NCBI RefSeq assembly: GCF_031455095.1
Contig: NZ_JAVDSB010000021.1
Coordinates: 1-64,000, forward strand
DNA length: 64,000 bases
From: Paenibacillus_E qinlingensis_A
GTDB lineage: Bacteria > Bacillota > Bacilli > Paenibacillales > NBRC-103111
Reading direction: 5' to 3'
Part shown: positions 60,908 to 64,000 of the stretch, one piece after another
How the letters are laid out: each line of letters begins with the position of its first letter
Numbering within the stretch: the stretch's first letter is position 1
Notes under the pieces: generated by a model
Database searches by the model: none
Seen by the model: only the letters and a program-made list of their open reading frames with translations
What the model was told of the DNA's origin: nothing
Program-made: the position numbers and the translations under genes

Positions 60908-61048
60908 ATGAGCAATCAACACCCTGAGCATCACGTGTACGAAGAACCACGTAATGATTTCATGGACGTAGGCATTGGCTTTGGCGTATTCTTTGGCGCA
61001 TTGTTCGTCATTGCAGTCATTGCCACTGTCATCCAAGTGATGAAATAA
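60908..61048 (+). CDS. YqzM-like small membrane protein, 46 aa
   Basis: A 46-residue protein. A polar, His/Glu-rich N-terminus (to about residue 19) is followed by RNDFMDVGIGFGVFF and a single hydrophobic helix to the end, finishing in VMK. The RND...D-GIGF pattern and size fit the YqzM family of Bacillus, whose function is not known. AGGGGG lies 7 bases before the ATG. It has its own promoter and terminator. Confidence 0.75.
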   Translation: MSNQHPEHHVYEEPRNDFMDVGIGFGVFFGALFVIAVIATVIQVMK

Positions 61049-61070
61049 GAATAGGTAAGAGTTTTTAATG

Positions 61071-61112
61071 AAAAGCCGCTTTGCACACTTACTGTGAAGT
61101 GGCTTTTTTCCT
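61071..61112 (+). terminator. Terminator of the YqzM-like gene
   Basis: AAAAGCCGCTT and AAGTGGCTTTT pair (one G-T) around a 14-base loop, followed by TTCC. Confidence 0.75.
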
Positions 61113-61155
61113 GCAATTTTGTACGTATCATCGTCTAAAGGGGAATCATCTATTC

Positions 61156-62157
61156 ATGATTAAAGTTCAACCAGAACGCCAGAAACTCATTACATATATC
61201 GGCCTAAAGAATGAAGATTTACAGCTTTTAAAAAGCAAAGCAGAAGCCTTCCAGCTCATCGTCAATCTCCTTGTTGATGAACTGTACGCCGATATTATTA
61301 ATTGGCCAGAGCTTAGAGAATTGATTGAGAAACACAGTACATTAGAACGCCTCAAAGAAACGCAACGTTGGTATTTCATGTCCATGACTTCTGGCGTGAT
61401 TGATGACGAATTTATATCCAAACGTCTTTATATCGGTAATGTTCATTCCCGCATCGGTCTCACAACTTCGTGGTATCTAGGCACTTATCTCAAATATGCA
61501 GACTTAGCTACTGCGCATTTCAAACGCATTTTACCAGATGATTGGGCCCAAGTGATTTATGCATTAAGCAAAATGTTTAATTTAGATTCCCAGCTTGTCC
61601 TTGAAGCTTATGAGCATGACGAGAAGCAAAAAATACAAACACTCGCTGATGAACAGCGTCATATGCTGACAACAATCTCCAGCGCAGTTCAAGAGCTCGC
61701 TTCCATGATGGTTGAGCTAGGCAGCAGCAGTCAAACCGTTGCAGATACGGCAATTCAAACCGCTGAATCTCAAGATCTTTCCAATACGCGCATCGATGAG
61801 CTGAATGACGAAATTAAAGACATTGCCAAGATGGGCTCTGTCATGAAGGAAATTTCCGAGCAAACTCATCTTCTCGGATTGAATGCCGCCATTGAGGCTG
61901 CCCATTCCGGCGAATTTGGCCGAGGTTTTGAGGTCGTTGCCAACGAAGTGCGCAAGTTGGCTGCTAATTCCAGACAAGCCCTTGATCAAATTCAAGCGAA
62001 ACTCAAGCTGATCACACAGAAGCTGGAGTTGGTTCGAAAAGGCTCCGAGGAAACGACGCACTATGCACGAACACAAGCTGCCAGCGCTCAGGAACTTACC
62101 TCGTTTGTCCAAATGATTGAGAAAATTACGGCTGAGCTTGAGAAGTTGAAAAAATAA
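61156..62157 (+). CDS. HemAT-like globin-coupled chemotaxis transducer
   Basis: A 333-residue soluble oxygen or redox sensor. The globin sensor domain (about 1-165) has the proximal His97 in LYIGNVHSRIG. The C-terminal methyl-accepting coiled coil (about 185-333) has the conserved tip EISEQTHLLGLNAAIEAAHSGEFGRGFEVVANEVRKLA, where CheA and CheW dock. There is no membrane segment, as in Bacillus HemAT, though this protein is shorter. The start codon is preceded by AAAGGGG at a longish 12 bases. A lone CheX gene occurs at 10906 but no other chemotaxis gene in the window. Confidence 0.9.
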   Translation: MIKVQPERQKLITYIGLKNEDLQLLKSKAEAFQLIVNLLVDELYADIINWPELRELIEKHSTLERLKETQRWYFMSMTSGVIDDEFISKRLYIGNVHSRIGLTTSWYLGTYLKYADLATAHFKRILPDDWAQVIYALSKMFNLDSQLVLEAYEHDEKQKIQTLADEQRHMLTTISSAVQELASMMVELGSSSQTVADTAIQTAESQDLSNTRIDELNDEIKDIAKMGSVMKEISEQTHLLGLNAAIEAAHSGEFGRGFEVVANEVRKLAANSRQALDQIQAKLKLITQKLELVRKGSEETTHYARTQAASAQELTSFVQMIEKITAELEKLKK

Positions 62158-62179
62158 AAATGCGTCTGCTACTTCGGGT

Positions 62180-62370
62180 TTAGATGGTTAAACCTACAGC
62201 TAATATGCCCGAATTTATCTTATTTTCTTGATTAGATGGAAAAAATACATTTAATTTCGTTGGAATTTGAATAATCGAGCAAATCGAAGGGATTTAACTA
62301 CAGAAAATACAGTTAACCTTTCGAATTCGTAAAATTCACTACAATTAGATGGATAAAATCCAGTTAGATT
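62180..62370. repeat. Four imperfect copies of a ~24-bp TTAGATGG...CAGTTA repeat
   Basis: Copies begin at 62180 (TTAGATGGTTAAACC), 62232 (TTAGATGGAAAAAATAC), 62293 (TTAACTACAGAAAATAC) and 62345 (TTAGATGGATAAAATCC), spaced 52, 61 and 52 bases. The last is a small dyad (TGGAT/ATCCA). No coding frame runs through. Nothing else is visible between the HemAT-like gene and the next terminator. Confidence 0.7.
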
Positions 62371-62414
62371 GCGGAAAGAAGCCGAAGCAGGTTCATTATT
62401 CAAAGGTAATTAAC

Positions 62415-62467
62415 AAAAGAGGCTAGTTTCAAAAAGTCTAATCGACTTTTGAAACAGCCTCTTTTTT
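62415..62467. terminator. Strong bidirectional intrinsic terminator
   Basis: A ~24-bp stem, AAAAGAGGCT/AGCCTCTTTT extended by GTTTCAAAAAGTC/GACTTTTGAAAC, with loop TAATC and T runs on both strands. It ends dnaI and closes the region from the HemAT-like gene. Confidence 0.92.
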
Positions 62468-62468
62468 C

Positions 62469-63428
62469 TTATGATTTCCCGCGTTTATTCGTTCCAGTCA
62501 CTTCCACCACATCGACGAAAGGGCGTATCCGGTCCATAATCCGTTGCCCTTTATACTCTTCATCGCCATCTTTGTTCGTGAAGCTAAAATGCTTCTCTAA
62601 CCCCGACAACGCATAATTTGAAGTGAAAAAGGTTGGTTTCCGATTCATCCGATGATTCACAATAGCGCCGATTACATGATCTCTTAGCCAAGGGTTCAGA
62701 TTCTCTGCCCCAATGTCATCAAATACGAGCAAATCTGTTTCCTTCAGTAGATCGATCGTTTCCTTCAGCTTGTAAGGCTCCTGGAACATTCCCTTCAGGT
62801 CCTCAGCGAAGTCAGGCATGTAGACGATGGCTCCCGTCATGCCGACTTTGGCTAGCTGATGCAGCATGTAGCCCATCAAGAACGTTTTCCCAGTACCAAA
62901 TGAGCCGGATAAATAGAGCCCACGCGTTTGAAGCCCCTCTTCAATGGTCAAGCTTACATAGTCATTGATTTGCATAACCGCTTTGGCTCGATCCAAATCC
63001 GTTTCCAAAATATCACCGAAAGAGAAACTTCGCGAAATCATTCGCGGGTCTACGTGAAACGTGCGGATCCGAGAGCTAATCGCATCTTGCTGTCCTTTGG
63101 CAATAAACTTCTTACAAGCTACCTTCTCCTCATGAATAAAAGGCGTCTGCCCCTCCACCGATTCGGCTGTCAGGATTGTATAATGGCCTGTCATATCATT
63201 GGGACAGTTCTCCAGACCAGGGCAATTTGAGCACGTTTTGAATTCAGTAACATGCTGATACAACTTGTTCATATTTATTTTAATCGCATAATCGTCCACA
63301 AAGGGATACTTCTGACGAAACTTAGCAATCAAAGGGTCAGCCATAACCCCTTGAATTTTCTCTTCTGCTTTTCTTTTCCACTCCGTATCAGGTAAGGACT
63401 TGAGTAATTGCGATAAGGATTCCATCAT
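62469..63428 (-). CDS. dnaI: Primosomal protein DnaI (helicase loader)
   Basis: Loads the replicative helicase with DnaB and DnaD. The 319-residue protein has an N-terminal helicase-binding region with a Cys cluster (CSNCPGLENC and a later Cys/His set, zinc-binding in homologues) and a C-terminal AAA+ domain with Walker A GSFGTGKT, Walker B LLVFDDIG and sensor TSNYAL. ATG 63428 has GGAGGTG 6 bases upstream; the in-frame GTG at 63437 overlaps that site. It follows dnaB by 60 bases on the same strand, the order seen in Bacillus. Confidence 0.95.
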   Translation of the reverse strand: MMESLSQLLKSLPDTEWKRKAEEKIQGVMADPLIAKFRQKYPFVDDYAIKINMNKLYQHVTEFKTCSNCPGLENCPNDMTGHYTILTAESVEGQTPFIHEEKVACKKFIAKGQQDAISSRIRTFHVDPRMISRSFSFGDILETDLDRAKAVMQINDYVSLTIEEGLQTRGLYLSGSFGTGKTFLMGYMLHQLAKVGMTGAIVYMPDFAEDLKGMFQEPYKLKETIDLLKETDLLVFDDIGAENLNPWLRDHVIGAIVNHRMNRKPTFFTSNYALSGLEKHFSFTNKDGDEEYKGQRIMDRIRPFVDVVEVTGTNKRGKS

Positions 63429-63487
63429 GTTCGGCACCTCCTAACAGTTCCATCGGACTAATCCTCAGATCCACGGCTCGGCTCTCA

Positions 63488-64000
63488 TTAGCTTTTACGG
63501 TTAAATCGTTCATCCAGCTTCTGTGCCATCCGTCTAGCAGCCTCCAACTCCTCTGCAGACAGCCTAGTAGACGACGTAGTCCCCGTATCCGGCATCACAA
63601 TAGGAATATGAGGCTTCTGGGTCTTACCCTGACGACCACGGGTAGCAGAGCCCCCACCAGCTTTGGCAGATTCCACTTTGGAAGCAGCCTTCTGTTTATA
63701 ATTGATTTTCTCACGGACATACTCAACGGCTTGCTCATAGGAAATAATTTGTTTGCCGAGCATATCAGAGGCAACAGCCTCAATCGAGGATTTGGCCCAA
63801 GAGCGACGATCAATGTGCAGGAAGTGAATCAAGACATTGATGACTTCCTCTTTTAATTTATAGTTCAAATCGATTTTCTCGAAAATATTAAGTACGCCAT
63901 CAGGTATCGAACCCTGTGTGAAAAACATTTTCAACACAGCCGTGTATGGCTCATTTCGCATGATGTAGTTGTATTGATGATCTGTACATTCGCCGCGCAG
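63488..64000 (-). CDS. dnaB: Replication initiation/membrane attachment protein DnaB, C-terminal part (partial)
   Basis: The reading frame is open to the right edge, so about 170 C-terminal residues are seen and the N-terminus lies outside the window. The MRNEPYTAVLKMFFTQGSIPDGVLNIFEKIDLNYKLKEEVIN stretch begins the second DnaB/DnaD-type domain (DDBH2), the YEQAVEYVREKIN motif is the DnaD-like domain end, and a basic low-complexity tail (GGGSATRGRQGK) is followed by a helix ending DERFNRKS. Identity rests mainly on its place just upstream of dnaI and the domain pattern. Confidence 0.88.
   Translation of the reverse strand: MRGECTDHQYNYIMRNEPYTAVLKMFFTQGSIPDGVLNIFEKIDLNYKLKEEVINVLIHFLHIDRRSWAKSSIEAVASDMLGKQIISYEQAVEYVREKINYKQKAASKVESAKAGGGSATRGRQGKTQKPHIPIVMPDTGTTSSTRLSAEELEAARRMAQKLDERFNRKS

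Noticed and set aside
62180..62370. CRISPR-like array of short repeats
   Set aside because: Only four diverged copies, unequal spacing, no cas genes.

Overview
The window looks like chromosome of a Paenibacillus-type Firmicute. The evidence is gene content and style rather than any database match: AGGAGG-type ribosome binding sites, intrinsic terminators with U-tracts after most genes, an sdhCAB operon with a single cytochrome b subunit, Gram-positive primosome genes dnaB-dnaI, a three-SLH-domain surface protein, a Ktr potassium system, and an rRNA operon at the left edge. Most of the sequence has moderate GC, with GC-rich patches inside a few genes (helicase tail, HAD-IIA hydrolase, middle of uvrC). 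No phage, insertion sequence, CRISPR array or tRNA was seen.

Layout. 1-0.3 kb: 5' end of a 16S rRNA gene on the minus strand with leader and promoter. 0.3-7 kb: small protein, SLH protein, FAD oxidoreductase, and a DeoR/HAD/MFS operon. 7-14 kb: DUF2140-like protein, DEAD-box-type helicase with an Ala/Arg tail, ECF sigma factor, SDR, CheX, PAS histidine kinase, HAD-IIA hydrolase. 14-19 kb: PadR/MFS drug-efflux pair, LysR, HisJ. 19-31 kb: GGDEF/EAL protein, ParB-like protein, amidase divergent from a gntR-uxuA-uxuB operon, and a large hybrid histidine kinase. 31-42 kb: CYTH, AraC, beta-glucuronidase, truncated hemoglobin, a 113-bp tandem array, hydroxypyruvate-isomerase-like protein, CorA, AraC, and a GH105 pair. 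42-48 kb: CDF metal exporter, LacI regulator, and a NitT/TauT-type ABC transporter behind a guanidine-I (ykkC) riboswitch. 48-64 kb: sdhCAB, LysR, orphan response regulator, ktr-type K+ uptake, CPBP protease, uvrC, trxA, MerR, a YqzM-like small membrane protein, HemAT-like globin sensor, dnaI and the 3' end of dnaB.

Themes. Several loci deal with uronic-acid sugars: beta-glucuronidase releases glucuronate, UxuA/UxuB process the mannonate/fructuronate branch, and GH105 acts on unsaturated uronides. They are scattered over 18 kb and each has its own local regulator. Signal transduction is rich (two membrane histidine kinases, a c-di-GMP protein, a globin sensor, an orphan response regulator, an ECF sigma).

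The most unusual material is in the intergenic regions. Two paralogous ~60-nt minus-strand RNAs (about 36078-36137 and 42866-42926) share a C5-6/U5-6 stretch, have terminator stems with compensatory base changes, and keep an upstream block at the same distance from the -10 box. Next to the second copy, a 30-codon membrane microprotein has its ribosome binding site buried in a long leader hairpin. A second 29-codon ORF with its own promoter and terminator lies between the guanidine riboswitch operon and sdhCAB. A 113-bp tandem array with a perfect internal palindrome lies beside the first RNA.
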